Assembly (NCBI GenBank): GCA_963974675.1
Contig: CAXBDQ010000001.1
Span: 186,001 to 250,000 of the forward strand
Direction: 5' to 3'
From: Porticoccus sp963974675
Lineage (GTDB): Bacteria; Pseudomonadota; Gammaproteobacteria; Pseudomonadales; Porticoccaceae
Length of the DNA stretch: 64,000 nucleotides
In this document: positions 53,210 through 62,388 of the stretch, in pieces
Layout: every line of letters starts with the position of its first letter
Numbering within the stretch: position 1 is the stretch's first letter
The notes under the pieces: generated by a model
What the model saw: the letters and a program-made list of their open reading frames with translations, nothing else
Told to the model about the DNA's origin: nothing
Database searches by the model: none
Made by a program: the position numbers and the translations under genes

Positions 53210-54076
53210 CTAACGTTCAGCTGCACTGACTATTTGTGCTGCCTCTCGCGGTTGCTTAAGGTTCATCAAACTCCCCATGAGCATTAGAACACCACCTAAA
53301 ATCAATGACAGCTCAAATTGTTCGGCGTAGAAGAAAATACCAACCAATACCATTAAGGGTAACCTCAGAAAATCCATTGTCACAACCACGGTCACTTCTG
53401 CGTATAGCATGGCTTTCGCCATACAATAATGAGCCGACAACGCGCTGAGTCCAATGACGGCCAGCCATAACCATTGCTCATCGACTGGCCATGACCATTT
53501 AGCAAGAGAAAGTAACAGCCCAATCGGCAACTGAAGTAGGCACATATAAAGCAATATAGAAAAAGCCGATTCAGATGTGCTTAATGACTTGGTGGCGGTA
53601 TGTGATATCGCATAGCAAATGGCCGCTGCCAGTACTATAAAGGAGGCTGAATCTATAATGGCATAGCCTGGCTGGACGATCATTAGAACTCCAACGACCC
53701 CCAAGAAAACAGAAATTAATTTTGGTTTTGTGATTGCCTCACCTAAGAAAATGGCAGCTATGATTAGCGTCCATATTGGTACGGTGAATTCAAGGGCAAT
53801 AACTTCTGCTAAAGAAAGCAAACCTATGCCCAAAAACCAACCGTATTGGCCCGCAAAGTGGAATACATTACGAAACGTATGCAGCCCAAGCCTTTCACTT
53901 TGCAGACTAACCCTGTTCCCTGAAAAGAGAATAAACAATAAAAGACACAGCAGGCCTATAACACTGCGGAACAATAGGATCTGAAAAACGGATACCTCCC
54001 CACCCAACTCTCTGGCTCCTACAGCCATCAACGAGAATGAAGCCAGTGTTCCCAACATCCATGCAAAAGCACGCAT
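53210..54076 (-). CDS. EamA (DMT superfamily) transporter
   Basis: A 288-residue protein with ten predicted membrane helices in two EamA halves (FQILLFRSVIGLLCLLLFIL; AEVIALEFTVPIWTLIIAAI). Start is at ATG 54076 with GGGAGG upstream, so a TTG at 54094 is rejected. Substrate of this family ranges over metabolites and drugs and cannot be given. The first gene after the gdx spacer; probably acquired DNA. Confidence 0.85.
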   Translation of the reverse strand: MRAFAWMLGTLASFSLMAVGARELGGEVSVFQILLFRSVIGLLCLLLFILFSGNRVSLQSERLGLHTFRNVFHFAGQYGWFLGIGLLSLAEVIALEFTVPIWTLIIAAIFLGEAITKPKLISVFLGVVGVLMIVQPGYAIIDSASFIVLAAAICYAISHTATKSLSTSESAFSILLYMCLLQLPIGLLLSLAKWSWPVDEQWLWLAVIGLSALSAHYCMAKAMLYAEVTVVVTMDFLRLPLMVLVGIFFYAEQFELSLILGGVLMLMGSLMNLKQPREAAQIVSAAER

Positions 54077-54122
54077 TACAACTAGACCTCCCAAGACACA
54101 GTCTCATTTCAACACCTTTCTA

Positions 54123-54214
54123 GTTAACAGCGCACAACTGTCCTCTAAAGTGGTGCAGTTCAGCAAAAACGTAAGCCGTCCGAGTGTATTAACGGCAACA
54201 GCGCCTTGTTAGCC
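54123..54214 (-). other. attC-like folded spacer after gdx
   Basis: On the minus strand TAACAAGGCGC directly over the gdx stop can pair with GCGCTGTTA 70 nt later, with an AG bulge, as R and L boxes of an attC site would. The core heptamers (GGCTAAC and GTTAACT) are near but not at consensus. The centre contains the 25-bp dispersed repeat, copy 2. Confidence 0.45.
54140..54163. repeat. Dispersed 25-bp repeat, copy 2
   Basis: GTCCTCTAAAGTGGTGC then AGTTCAG; differs from the copy at 19350 by one substitution and a two-base gap. Confidence 0.6.
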
Positions 54215-54526
54215 ATGAGCCAATTTCAGACCAACTATACCGGTGCAAATTAGACCTAGGCTCACCAACTTAAGTATCTCGGTAGATTCGTCAAACAATA
54301 CAATTCCCAGAATCGCAGTGCCGACCGCACCAATACCCACCCATACCGCGTATGCAGTGCCAACGGGCAATGTTTTCATTGCAAAACCTAGCAACAAAAA
54401 ACTGGCAAGCAATGAAATTCCTGTCCCTATTGTGGGCCATAATTTTGTAAATCCCTCTGTGTATTTCAGGCCGATAGCCCAAGCGATCTCAAGAAATCCA
54501 GCCGTCACTAAAATGAACCAGTTCAT
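54209..54526 (-). CDS. gdx: SMR exporter of the Gdx (SugE) type
   Basis: A 105-residue, four-helix transporter. WFILVTAGFLEIAWAIGLKY gives the essential Glu in helix 1; the GLKYTEGF and LPVGTAYAVWVGIGAVG blocks are those of Gdx, the guanidinium/H+ antiporter, rather than EmrE. Start at ATG 54526 with GAGAGA upstream. The leader carries a guanidine-II-like hairpin, and the folded spacer after its stop begins at the stop codon itself. Confidence 0.92.
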   Translation of the reverse strand: MNWFILVTAGFLEIAWAIGLKYTEGFTKLWPTIGTGISLLASFLLLGFAMKTLPVGTAYAVWVGIGAVGTAILGIVLFDESTEILKLVSLGLICTGIVGLKLAHG

Positions 54527-54543
54527 CAATATCTCTCATGTTA

Positions 54544-54587
54544 CGGGGTCGACCCTATTATTGTATGAGAGGTGAGGTCGTCCTCAC
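54544..54587 (-). promoter_or_regulatory. Candidate guanidine-II (mini-ykkC) riboswitch
   Basis: On the minus strand GTGAGG-ACGA-CCTCAC forms a perfect 6-bp hairpin (54572-54587) with the ACGR tetraloop required by guanidine-II riboswitches. A second hairpin, GGG-TCGA-CCC (54546-54555), follows after 16 nt, near the ribosome site, but its loop is UCGA and not ACGR. The downstream gene is a Gdx exporter, the standard target of the class. Confidence 0.6.
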
Positions 54588-54655
54588 TTCGTTGGCGCCT
54601 AGTGTTCACATTTTCAGAGAGACGACTTTCTCACCGAAGCTGAAACATTTACTGG

Positions 54656-54958
54656 TTACGTACTTTTTATTTCCTGAACCGATAATACAATTGCCATAAG
54701 AACACCCAAATAATAGGCATTGGATAACTTAAAAGTGTTATCGCTTAACCTTAGCAATATTCCTACAATAACAAATAAGCCAGGAAGTAAAAGAATATTC
54801 CTTACCAGAATGAAAGCAAAATATATTAGGTTTTCGGCACTAAACCCTTGTGACAACATAGGAAAACACAGGGCTGAAGCAATAAAAATCAAAGTACCCC
54901 TAATAAATATAGGGATTTCTATTTCTTTATTTTCTTCCTTCATTTTATCTGGGTTCAT
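54656..54958 (-). CDS. Small three-helix membrane protein, unknown
   Basis: A 100-residue protein with a charged start (MNPDKMKEENKEIEIP) and about three hydrophobic segments (GTLIFIASALCFPML, YFAFILVRNILLLPGLF, YYLGVLMAIVLSV). No family recognised. It follows the permease gene by 39 bp on the same strand. Confidence 0.6.
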   Translation of the reverse strand: MNPDKMKEENKEIEIPIFIRGTLIFIASALCFPMLSQGFSAENLIYFAFILVRNILLLPGLFVIVGILLRLSDNTFKLSNAYYLGVLMAIVLSVQEIKST

Positions 54959-54997
54959 ATAGTTACCTAATACCCGCGCTTGTTAACCTTGCCAGTA

Positions 54998-56293
54998 TCA
55001 TGCGACTCTCGGCTTCACTTCTCTTTTCGCTATTTTTTGCAACGCAACTTCTGTAATTGAAGCAACCAGGATAAATCCGATAAGAATATACGCAATATGA
55101 CTAGAGTTTTGGCTCACATAAATGAAGGCAAGAATCATAGCAACAAAGCTCAGCAACGCGGCAACAAGTACTAAGATTAGCGAGCCGCCTGTTTTAGAAA
55201 TAATTTTTATATGCCCAACATGGGTAATAGTATGAACAAATAAAATCGATATTGAACCAATTGCAGCTATTTCAGATAAATCAAATAATAGAGATATAAC
55301 AATGATTAAAATACCACTAATAACTAAACCTTCTCTACTGTGCCCAATGGGTTTTCCAAATTCAGCAGGAAGCTCCCCGTCTTTAGCTAATTGATAAGTC
55401 ACATTTGTAACAGCATATAAATTAGCATTAATAGATGATGCCGTCGCAACTAACGCTGTTATAGCCACAATAGAAAAACCTATTTCACCAAATATAGGCA
55501 ACGCCGCCTCGGCCAAGGCAAAATCTTTTGCTTCAATAATTTGTGAAACTGGTAAATTTCCAAAAACAGCAAATGCGATGGCAACGTAAAGTATCATAAC
55601 TAATAAAATAGCTGTCATAATCGCTCTGGGAAGAGTCTTAGAGGGGTCAGGCATATCCTCCGCTGTATTAGTAATAACTCGGAAACCCTCAAAAGCGAAA
55701 AAGGTAATCGCTAGGCTAAAAAATATGTCGCTTTTTGGTGGGTAGTAACTGGGGGACAATAAGTCTGGTGTTAAATAAATGATCCCAGCTATAGACAAGC
55801 CTGCCAAGACAATAAATTTTATTCCTACTGTTATCCTTTCCCAAACAGCAACATCTTTTGCACCTTTGAGGTTAACCAATACAAATAGAACAATGATTCC
55901 TATCGAAAACAAATTCACCCACATTTGTGACTTAACATTAGTCGGTAAAAATGTGACGGCATAGTTGCCAAATGCTTTGGCAACTAAACTTAAGGAAACA
56001 ATGGCAGAAAAGTAAAGCATAAGGCCCATTGCACCAGTAAAAAAACCAATACCATAGGATTGTGATAAATATTCTATCATCCCCCCAGAAGAGGGATAAC
56101 GAGCCCCCAGCTTGCCCAAAGAATAACCACTAAATAACGCTATAATTCCACCGATGATAAATGAAATATATACTGCACTTCCAGAAATCGCACTCGCTTC
56201 ACCAAGCAATGCAAAAATTCCCGCTCCAACCATTGAGCCTATACCCATAGATACAGCTGACCAGAACCCAATTGGTTTTTTTGACGTGTGCAT
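54998..56293 (-). CDS. APC family amino acid permease
   Basis: A 431-residue permease with about twelve membrane segments; GIGSMVGAGIFALLGEASA in helix 1 and GARYPSSGGMIEYLSQ are the APC family signatures. Start at ATG 56293 with AAGGAG six bases upstream. Substrate unknown; the sequence is of the AdiC/ArcD-neighbour group of amino acid:polyamine transporters. The gene lies in an accessory stretch of small genes. Confidence 0.86.
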   Translation of the reverse strand: MHTSKKPIGFWSAVSMGIGSMVGAGIFALLGEASAISGSAVYISFIIGGIIALFSGYSLGKLGARYPSSGGMIEYLSQSYGIGFFTGAMGLMLYFSAIVSLSLVAKAFGNYAVTFLPTNVKSQMWVNLFSIGIIVLFVLVNLKGAKDVAVWERITVGIKFIVLAGLSIAGIIYLTPDLLSPSYYPPKSDIFFSLAITFFAFEGFRVITNTAEDMPDPSKTLPRAIMTAILLVMILYVAIAFAVFGNLPVSQIIEAKDFALAEAALPIFGEIGFSIVAITALVATASSINANLYAVTNVTYQLAKDGELPAEFGKPIGHSREGLVISGILIIVISLLFDLSEIAAIGSISILFVHTITHVGHIKIISKTGGSLILVLVAALLSFVAMILAFIYVSQNSSHIAYILIGFILVASITEVALQKIAKREVKPRVA

Positions 56294-56462
56294 ATAACTC
56301 CTTAAGTTACCTATAAGGTTAAAGCCCACAACAGCAGCTACGAAGGCAGCCCCATTCTTTGGTTAAAGCGGGACAACTTTGTTAGCACATAGCCCCTGCT
56401 GGCCTTAGCTGTGTTAATACACTATGACTTGACTGTCATTCAGCGATAACAACTCCGACACT

Positions 56463-56567
56463 TTAAATTACAGCATGAGACGCAAAAAGACCTTTGCTTT
56501 CATCCTCCGGGGCAATAAAACCAAACCCTTTGTCTAGGCTGAGCCACTTAATTTCCCCTTTTCTCAT
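56463..56567 (-). pseudogene. Truncated cold-shock-domain protein
   Basis: Starting at residue 29 of the frame (ATG 56567), GEIKWLSLDKGFGFIAPEDE and SKGLF are the first two strands and RNP1 of a CspA-like protein, then TAA at 56463-56465. A normal CSP has about 30 further residues. The frame continues past the stop with a sequence ending AE-TGA-Q, faintly like the family's AEGQ, so two nonsense changes are possible. Confidence 0.55.
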
Positions 56568-56654
56568 ATTGCTTTCTTTGACGCTAGGGTAAAAATCAAT
56601 AGACAACACGACTCCAATTACCCATTTTGAAATCAAAGCAATGACATTCAAACT

Positions 56655-56813
56655 TCAGGTATCATCTTTACGAGTATTATCTTCATCCTTAACTAATGAG
56701 ACTTGATCTTCTTCAACACCTTTCGCTATCTTATTTAGTCGCTTTTCTTCCTTTTTCTTCTTTTTTGCAATTTCTTTCTGTCTTTTTTCAAATGAATAAT
56801 TGGGTTTTGCCAT
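56655..56813 (-). CDS. Small Lys-rich protein
   Basis: A 52-residue protein (MAKPNYSFEKRQKEIAKK then a KKKKEEKR helix) preceded by AGGAG eight bases upstream. Lysine-rich proteins with this N-terminus occur widely in proteobacteria; no function is known to me. RNA or DNA binding is a guess from charge. Confidence 0.75.
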   Translation of the reverse strand: MAKPNYSFEKRQKEIAKKKKKEEKRLNKIAKGVEEDQVSLVKDEDNTRKDDT

Positions 56814-57023
56814 TAATATTCTCCTACGTTAGCTCGGATATAAGTGATGATGGTATTAAACATATAACGTCGCCATAAAGGCGCGACGCTAGGAGCGTTC
56901 TAAGCCGCTTTTTTTGCGGCCAGTTTTTGATGCTTTTGTTAAACGTTTGCTTTAGTACTTTTTTCTTTCGCTAGGGAAAGCTTCTTCTCGGCTTCAGACA
57001 AACTGACAAGTCTTCTGATCATC

Positions 57024-57794
57024 TTATGCGGCGATATATCCACCATCGATAGAATGAACAGTGCCAGAACAATAGGTAGACTCATCCGAAGCAAGAAATA
57101 GTGCTAGATTTGCAACTTCTGCATTTGTACCGTATCGCTTCAACGGAATGCTCTGCTCTATATTCGCTTTAACAGCCGCAGAATCCTCAGGATTCCATTG
57201 TGCTTCCAAAGATCGCATCATCCTATTGTCAATTGGACCTGGGGCAATTGCATTGACTCTAATATTAAACTCGCCCAATTCCAATGCTGCAGCTTTTATT
57301 AAACCACAAACAGCGTGCTTACTCGCCACATAGGCAGACGCATTCGCAGTGCCAATTAAACCGGCGATAGAGCTAGTAGCAATCATGGAACCATTGCCCT
57401 GCTCCTTCATTGGACCGATACAAAGTTTTATTGCAAGCCAAACACTAACAACATTAGTTTGCAGAGCATACTCAAACATTTCCCGACTTTGCTCTTCTAT
57501 AGGTTTTGCTTGTCCTTCTGTTCCTGCATTAGCGAAAAGAATATCAATACGGCCAAAAGTATCTAGAGTGGCTTGAACGGCCGATGATAGTGCTCTTTCG
57601 TCGGTGGCATTAGCGACAAAACTGGCAACCGCTTTCCCACCATTAAGACTCTCGACTAGTGCTTGCAGTTTTTCCTCGGAGCGACCAACAAGCATCACAT
57701 TAGCACCTTCTTCCAAAAATCTCTTGGCAGTGGCTTCACCAATACCACCAGTTGCTCCAGTTATGAACGCTGTCTTCCCATCTAGCCTAAGCAT
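57024..57794 (-). CDS. SDR family oxidoreductase
   Basis: A 256-residue short-chain dehydrogenase: TGATGGIG cofactor loop, NAGTEG (variant of NNAG), catalytic Ser in ATSSIAG and YVASK. Start at ATG 57794 with GGAG ten bases upstream; the frame also reaches 57815 with TTG. Substrate unknown. It is the first gene of the minus-strand accessory stretch 53210-57794. Confidence 0.86.
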   Translation of the reverse strand: MLRLDGKTAFITGATGGIGEATAKRFLEEGANVMLVGRSEEKLQALVESLNGGKAVASFVANATDERALSSAVQATLDTFGRIDILFANAGTEGQAKPIEEQSREMFEYALQTNVVSVWLAIKLCIGPMKEQGNGSMIATSSIAGLIGTANASAYVASKHAVCGLIKAAALELGEFNIRVNAIAPGPIDNRMMRSLEAQWNPEDSAAVKANIEQSIPLKRYGTNAEVANLALFLASDESTYCSGTVHSIDGGYIAA

Positions 57795-57930
57795 TAGATC
57801 TGTCTCCGATTTCAAATTGTTTATACGTCATTGATTTCTTTTATGTGGTCGCCAAATGAGGGCTCGGCGTGACTTGCGAAATATAACTCTTATTTCTATT
57901 TGTCTCCGCCCCCTACCACCCAGTCCCCTT

Positions 57931-58497
57931 TTAGGCCCGCGACATAAACTTTCCAGTCACAGTATTTACTTTAATTATTTCACCTGACTCAAGATATTCT
58001 GGCACCTGAACTTCTAAGCCGGTAGTCAAAGTTGCAGGCTTAGTCCTACCAGCGGCAGTCGCACCTTTGGTAGCAGGCGCTGTTTCAGTAACCTCTATCG
58101 TTACTGACTGAGGTAATTCAATGCCGAGCAATGCACCGTCCATCACCAAACCAATAATGCCATCAAGACCATCTGTGATATATCCTAATTGGTCTTCAAT
58201 CTCTCCAGTATTCAAACCATATTGGCTGTAATCTTCCGAGTTCATGAAGATGTACCTATCTCCGTCCAGGTAAGAGTACTGCAACTGTACACGCACACAA
58301 TCTGCATCTTTGAGAAAGTCATCCCCCTTATAAGATTCGTCCAATTTTTGTCCGGTTTTAAGATTGGTAAAACGCACCTTATACAGTGTTGCAGCGCCAC
58401 GAGACGATGGACTTTTGGCTTCTACCTGTTTGACGGCATGGGGGGCGCTATTAATTTCTACCACCATCCCTTTTTTTAACTCACTGGCTTTTGGCAT
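57931..58497 (-). CDS. yeiP: Elongation factor P-like protein EfpL
   Basis: A 188-residue, three-domain OB-fold protein. The start PKASELKKGMVVEI and the tip loop SSRGAATLYKVRF, with Arg in place of the modified Lys of EF-P, identify the YeiP/EfpL branch, which relieves ribosome stalling at proline and other motifs without post-translational modification. Start at ATG 58497, with AGGAGA six bases upstream; the frame extends to 58611 without support. Confidence 0.93.
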   Translation of the reverse strand: MPKASELKKGMVVEINSAPHAVKQVEAKSPSSRGAATLYKVRFTNLKTGQKLDESYKGDDFLKDADCVRVQLQYSYLDGDRYIFMNSEDYSQYGLNTGEIEDQLGYITDGLDGIIGLVMDGALLGIELPQSVTIEVTETAPATKGATAAGRTKPATLTTGLEVQVPEYLESGEIIKVNTVTGKFMSRA

Positions 58498-58646
58498 ATA
58501 TCTCTCCTGATTACAGACAACTTTACAAAAAGGGTGGCGCTTAAAATAGTGATTTTTTAGTAAATCGGCGTGTACAGAACAGACAGAAGTATTCAAGCGC
58601 GGAGCTGACAAACTCGTCGCGGGACAAATGCCTTTTTAGGGAAGCC

Positions 58647-59132
58647 CTAATGTTGATGGCCACCGGCACCATGTGCATGACCATGATCGATTTCTTCCTG
58701 CGTTGCTTCACGCACGTCAGCAACGTCAATGTCAAAGGTGACGGTTTTTCCTGCCAACGGATGATTCATGTCCAAGTCTACATTGAACTTGCCCACCTTG
58801 AGAACAACGGCCTGCCGAGGACCGCCATCAGTTTGAATAGAGACGACCATGCCCACTTTAGGCTTTATTTTTCCCATTAGATGTTTAATGGGAACACGTT
58901 GCTGCCGGTCTTCTTTTCGAACGCCAAACCCTTCTTCTGGCGACAAGGTCACGCTAAACACATCACCAGCTTCTTTGCCGGTCATAGCAGTTTCTAGTGC
59001 TGGTGTAATACCATTGCGGCCATGTAAATAGGTGTTGGGTTCGCCATCGTGGGAGTTTTCTATTTCATCGCCTGTGGCTTCATCGCGTAATCGGTAATGA
59101 AAACGCACCACGGTATTATGTTTTATATTCAT
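58647..59132 (-). CDS. SlyD-family peptidyl-prolyl isomerase (second paralogue)
   Basis: A 161-residue protein of the same build as SlyD at 29788: FHYRLRDEATGDEIENS, ITPALETAMTGKEAGDVF, insert-in-flap region with a KIKPKVGMVVSIQ strand, FDIDVADVREATQEE and a His-rich tail (HGHAHGAGGHQH). AGAAGG precedes its start. Two such genes in 30 kb suggest partly different clients or metal partners. Confidence 0.9.
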   Translation of the reverse strand: MNIKHNTVVRFHYRLRDEATGDEIENSHDGEPNTYLHGRNGITPALETAMTGKEAGDVFSVTLSPEEGFGVRKEDRQQRVPIKHLMGKIKPKVGMVVSIQTDGGPRQAVVLKVGKFNVDLDMNHPLAGKTVTFDIDVADVREATQEEIDHGHAHGAGGHQH

Positions 59133-59196
59133 TAGAACCTTCTGTCTGTTTTTGACTAGCTATAGGAACTGTATAGGTCTGGCAACCTATCGCCCG

Positions 59197-62154
59197 TTAT
59201 ACGGCAATCACTGCTCTCAGTGAATCCAGTTTCAATTGTGCACTTTCTAAATACTGCGCCAGCAATTCTGTACTGGATTGTAAATGTTTAATCTCATCCT
59301 GACGGATATTCGGATTAACCTTTGCCAGTGCCGTCAAACGCTGTATTTCCATCTGCTGATCGTGGTTCATCTGGGTTATCGCTGCTGCGACCATTTCATC
59401 TTGCTGGCTCTGTGCTACGACATCTGTTTGAGCAATCATTTGAGTGATATCTGGGCGGGCATGACGAACTAAATCTACCGCAGTGCGCTTTTTCACCGAT
59501 TTAACCAAACCATTGAGTCGCTCAAAAGTAAGTACTTTGGTCAAATTGTTGCCCTTGATATCCACGACAATACGGACCATCGGCTGATGTAAATATCGGT
59601 GTAGTTGCAAGTGCTTAGGCGCAGGACAATGCAAAGTATAAATTGTCTCCAGCAATAATGTACCCGGCTTCAGCGGTGGTAACTTGATGGTACACAATGC
59701 GGTGTTACCAAAGTCACCTTCCAGCACCATATCGATAGCACCGCTCACCATGGGGTGCTCCCATGTCAGGAATTGCATATCTTCTCGGCTGAGAGCTTTG
59801 GTTCTATGGTAAGTACCTGTCAGCCCGTCGCTCGGCAAACCTGGGAAGCTATGGCAGACCATATGGTCACCGGGATGCAACACGATGCTGTCCGCACTGT
59901 GAAACTCTTGCTCTACACCAAAGTGGTCGAACAATCGGTCCATATATTCCGCCAGCTCTTTCATTCGGGTGGCTTCTAATATGTGATCGACAACAGCTTC
60001 TGCCCTCCGCGTATTACAGGAGTTCAATTCCAACAAGCGATCGCGCCCATTATGTAGCTCCTGTAATGTCGCTTCCGTGGCCGTTTGCGTTTGCTTAATC
60101 AGTGCATCTAACTCACCGTCATCACCCGCTTCTAAACACTGAAGTAATGGTGTTTCAAATTGCTGATAGATAGATTGGCCGATAGGACACACTCGTTCAA
60201 AAGCATTAAGCCCCCGATGATACCAATTAAGCAGATGTTCCTGAGCACTGGTAAAGCCATCCGACAGGTAATACGGCACATGAATATGAACATCATGACG
60301 CTGACCTATTCGATCCAAACGACCAATACGCTGCTCCAGAAGGTCTGGGTTAAGCGGTAAATCAAACAGTACCAAATGGCGAGCAAACTGGAAATTACGC
60401 CCTTCACTTCCAATTTCTGAACACACTAATATTTGGGCACGCTCATCTTCGTCTGCAAAGTAGGCGGCGGCACGATCTCTTGCGACTAAACCCATCCCCT
60501 CATGGAATACCGCAGAACGTACACCCTTTCTCAACCGCAAATACTCTTCAAGTGTTTGAGCGGTACTGGCTCTGGCACAAATTACCAGTACTTTTTCATC
60601 GCGATTTGCTGCCAACCACTCAACCAACCAAGCCACTCTCGTATCCACCAAGGTCCAGAACTCATCACCTAATTTTGGCGTCGAGAGGAGAAGCTCAGGG
60701 TGTAACAATTCATCCAATGTAGCGCCCAGACTGGCAGCAATAAATGGTTCTGGGACTTCCAGAGGATGCGCATGTAATCGTCTCTCAGGAAACCCTTGTA
60801 CCGCCTCTCGGGTATTACGGAATAACACACGACCGGTACCATGACGGTCCAGCAGACCATCGATGGCATCTTGAACTTCTAAGCTGACCTGTTCCGGTGT
60901 CATCTCAGAAGCAGCAACAGCTGTTAGCCTCTCAACAGTCTCCTCACCCAGATAGTGGGTTAACTGGTGACTCAGCTCGGTATTATTCTGCAACGCGTTC
61001 ACAACATCATCCGCCAACAGTTGTTGCACCAGATCACTGACCGGACGATAACCCGCTTCTTCCTCTCGGAATTGTTGTATATCGAAGTAACGGTCCGGGT
61101 CCAACAGTCTCAATCGAGCAAAATGCCCGTCTGCACCTAACTGCTCGGGTGTGGCTGTGAGCAACAGCAAACTGGGTATTTTCTTTGCCAGTGCTTCGAT
61201 GCAAGTATATTCAGGGCTCCCCTGCTCTTCCGACCATGTTAAATGATGCGCTTCATCGACAATCATCATATCCCATGAAGCCTTTAATGCCTGCTCATGA
61301 CGCTGAGGGTATTTCGTCAGAAAGGACAAACTACACAGGACTAACTGTGCTGTTTCAAAAGGATTTTCTATTTCCAGCGACAACACATCCTCAGGCTCAT
61401 CTAAGTCGAAAATGTCGTCTTCAACGAGGGGTTCTTCCAGCGCAAGACAACGCGCTTCATCCAAAATGGTAAAACGCAAATTAAACCGGCGAAGCATCTC
61501 CACCAGCCACTGGTGAATGAGGCTATCGGGAACCACAATTAATGCTCTAGCCGCTCGGCCCGAGACTAACTGCTGATGCAGGATGAGCCCCGCTTCAATG
61601 GTCTTACCCAACCCCACCTCATCGGCAAGCAATACTCTGGGAGCATGACGCAGTCCCACTTGATTCGCGATGTAGAGCTGATGGGGCAACAGTTGAACCC
61701 GACCACCCAGCAAACCAAAGGCATCGGACTTCTGATAGCTGTGACGATGCTCAAGTGTTGCCACACGCAATTCAAAACTACTGTTTTTCTCTATTTGCCC
61801 AGCAAACATACGGTCTTGTGGTTTACTGAATCGGACAAAACTGTGGAGTTCAATTTCCTCAACCTCCGCCATGTCACCATTAGCATTCTTACCAATATAG
61901 AGAATACAGCCATCGACCTCACGGAGTTCTGTCACCATCACCTGCTGGCCATCAGCACTCGTGATATTTTCACCCACAGGGTATTCAACACGACTCAACG
62001 GCGCACTATCTGCAGCATAGGTTCTAACTTCACTGGCAGCAGGAAAACTTAACGTCACACGTCGGTTTAAATTTTCCACCACAATACCCAGACCAAGCTC
62101 AGATTCGGTATTACTAATCCAGCGTTGGCCGGGTATAAATTGAGTTACTGCCAA
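59197..62154 (-). CDS. rapA: RNA polymerase-associated helicase-like protein RapA
   Basis: A 985-residue Swi2/Snf2 ATPase that recycles RNA polymerase. PGQRWISNTESELGLGIV marks the N-terminal Tudor-like domain; LADEVGLGKTIEAGL is the Walker A, DEAHHL the Walker B, and QRIGRLDRIGQRHDV motif VI. Length is slightly longer than E. coli RapA. The start is a TTG at 62154 with GAGGG upstream. A short TAGGT/ACCTA hairpin follows the stop. Confidence 0.95.
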   Translation of the reverse strand: MAVTQFIPGQRWISNTESELGLGIVVENLNRRVTLSFPAASEVRTYAADSAPLSRVEYPVGENITSADGQQVMVTELREVDGCILYIGKNANGDMAEVEEIELHSFVRFSKPQDRMFAGQIEKNSSFELRVATLEHRHSYQKSDAFGLLGGRVQLLPHQLYIANQVGLRHAPRVLLADEVGLGKTIEAGLILHQQLVSGRAARALIVVPDSLIHQWLVEMLRRFNLRFTILDEARCLALEEPLVEDDIFDLDEPEDVLSLEIENPFETAQLVLCSLSFLTKYPQRHEQALKASWDMMIVDEAHHLTWSEEQGSPEYTCIEALAKKIPSLLLLTATPEQLGADGHFARLRLLDPDRYFDIQQFREEEAGYRPVSDLVQQLLADDVVNALQNNTELSHQLTHYLGEETVERLTAVAASEMTPEQVSLEVQDAIDGLLDRHGTGRVLFRNTREAVQGFPERRLHAHPLEVPEPFIAASLGATLDELLHPELLLSTPKLGDEFWTLVDTRVAWLVEWLAANRDEKVLVICARASTAQTLEEYLRLRKGVRSAVFHEGMGLVARDRAAAYFADEDERAQILVCSEIGSEGRNFQFARHLVLFDLPLNPDLLEQRIGRLDRIGQRHDVHIHVPYYLSDGFTSAQEHLLNWYHRGLNAFERVCPIGQSIYQQFETPLLQCLEAGDDGELDALIKQTQTATEATLQELHNGRDRLLELNSCNTRRAEAVVDHILEATRMKELAEYMDRLFDHFGVEQEFHSADSIVLHPGDHMVCHSFPGLPSDGLTGTYHRTKALSREDMQFLTWEHPMVSGAIDMVLEGDFGNTALCTIKLPPLKPGTLLLETIYTLHCPAPKHLQLHRYLHQPMVRIVVDIKGNNLTKVLTFERLNGLVKSVKKRTAVDLVRHARPDITQMIAQTDVVAQSQQDEMVAAAITQMNHDQQMEIQRLTALAKVNPNIRQDEIKHLQSSTELLAQYLESAQLKLDSLRAVIAV

Positions 62155-62388
62155 GTGAGACCCTCGATGATACTGATGTCGTTAAAACTGAACTTGCAAC
62201 AACGAAACTTGCAAAAAACAGGGGCGCGTATTTTAGGTACTTTACGCAGGATAAACTACCCAAAGTTAAAATGACCCCAGTAATATAGAGTACAATTTGC
62301 TTTCTATGTTGTACGACCCTACTGATAGGTTAGCTAAACCTAGCTGAAAAACCACCAGCCTGAATTTAACTGGAATGAACGAGGCCCC

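Noticed and set aside
56939..57022. 27-codon frame starting 2 bp after the 57024 SDR stop and ending at an attC-like GTTTAAC
   Set aside because: The position after the SDR is suggestive, but it is too short, has no clear ribosome site, and the following spacer matches attC only at one end.
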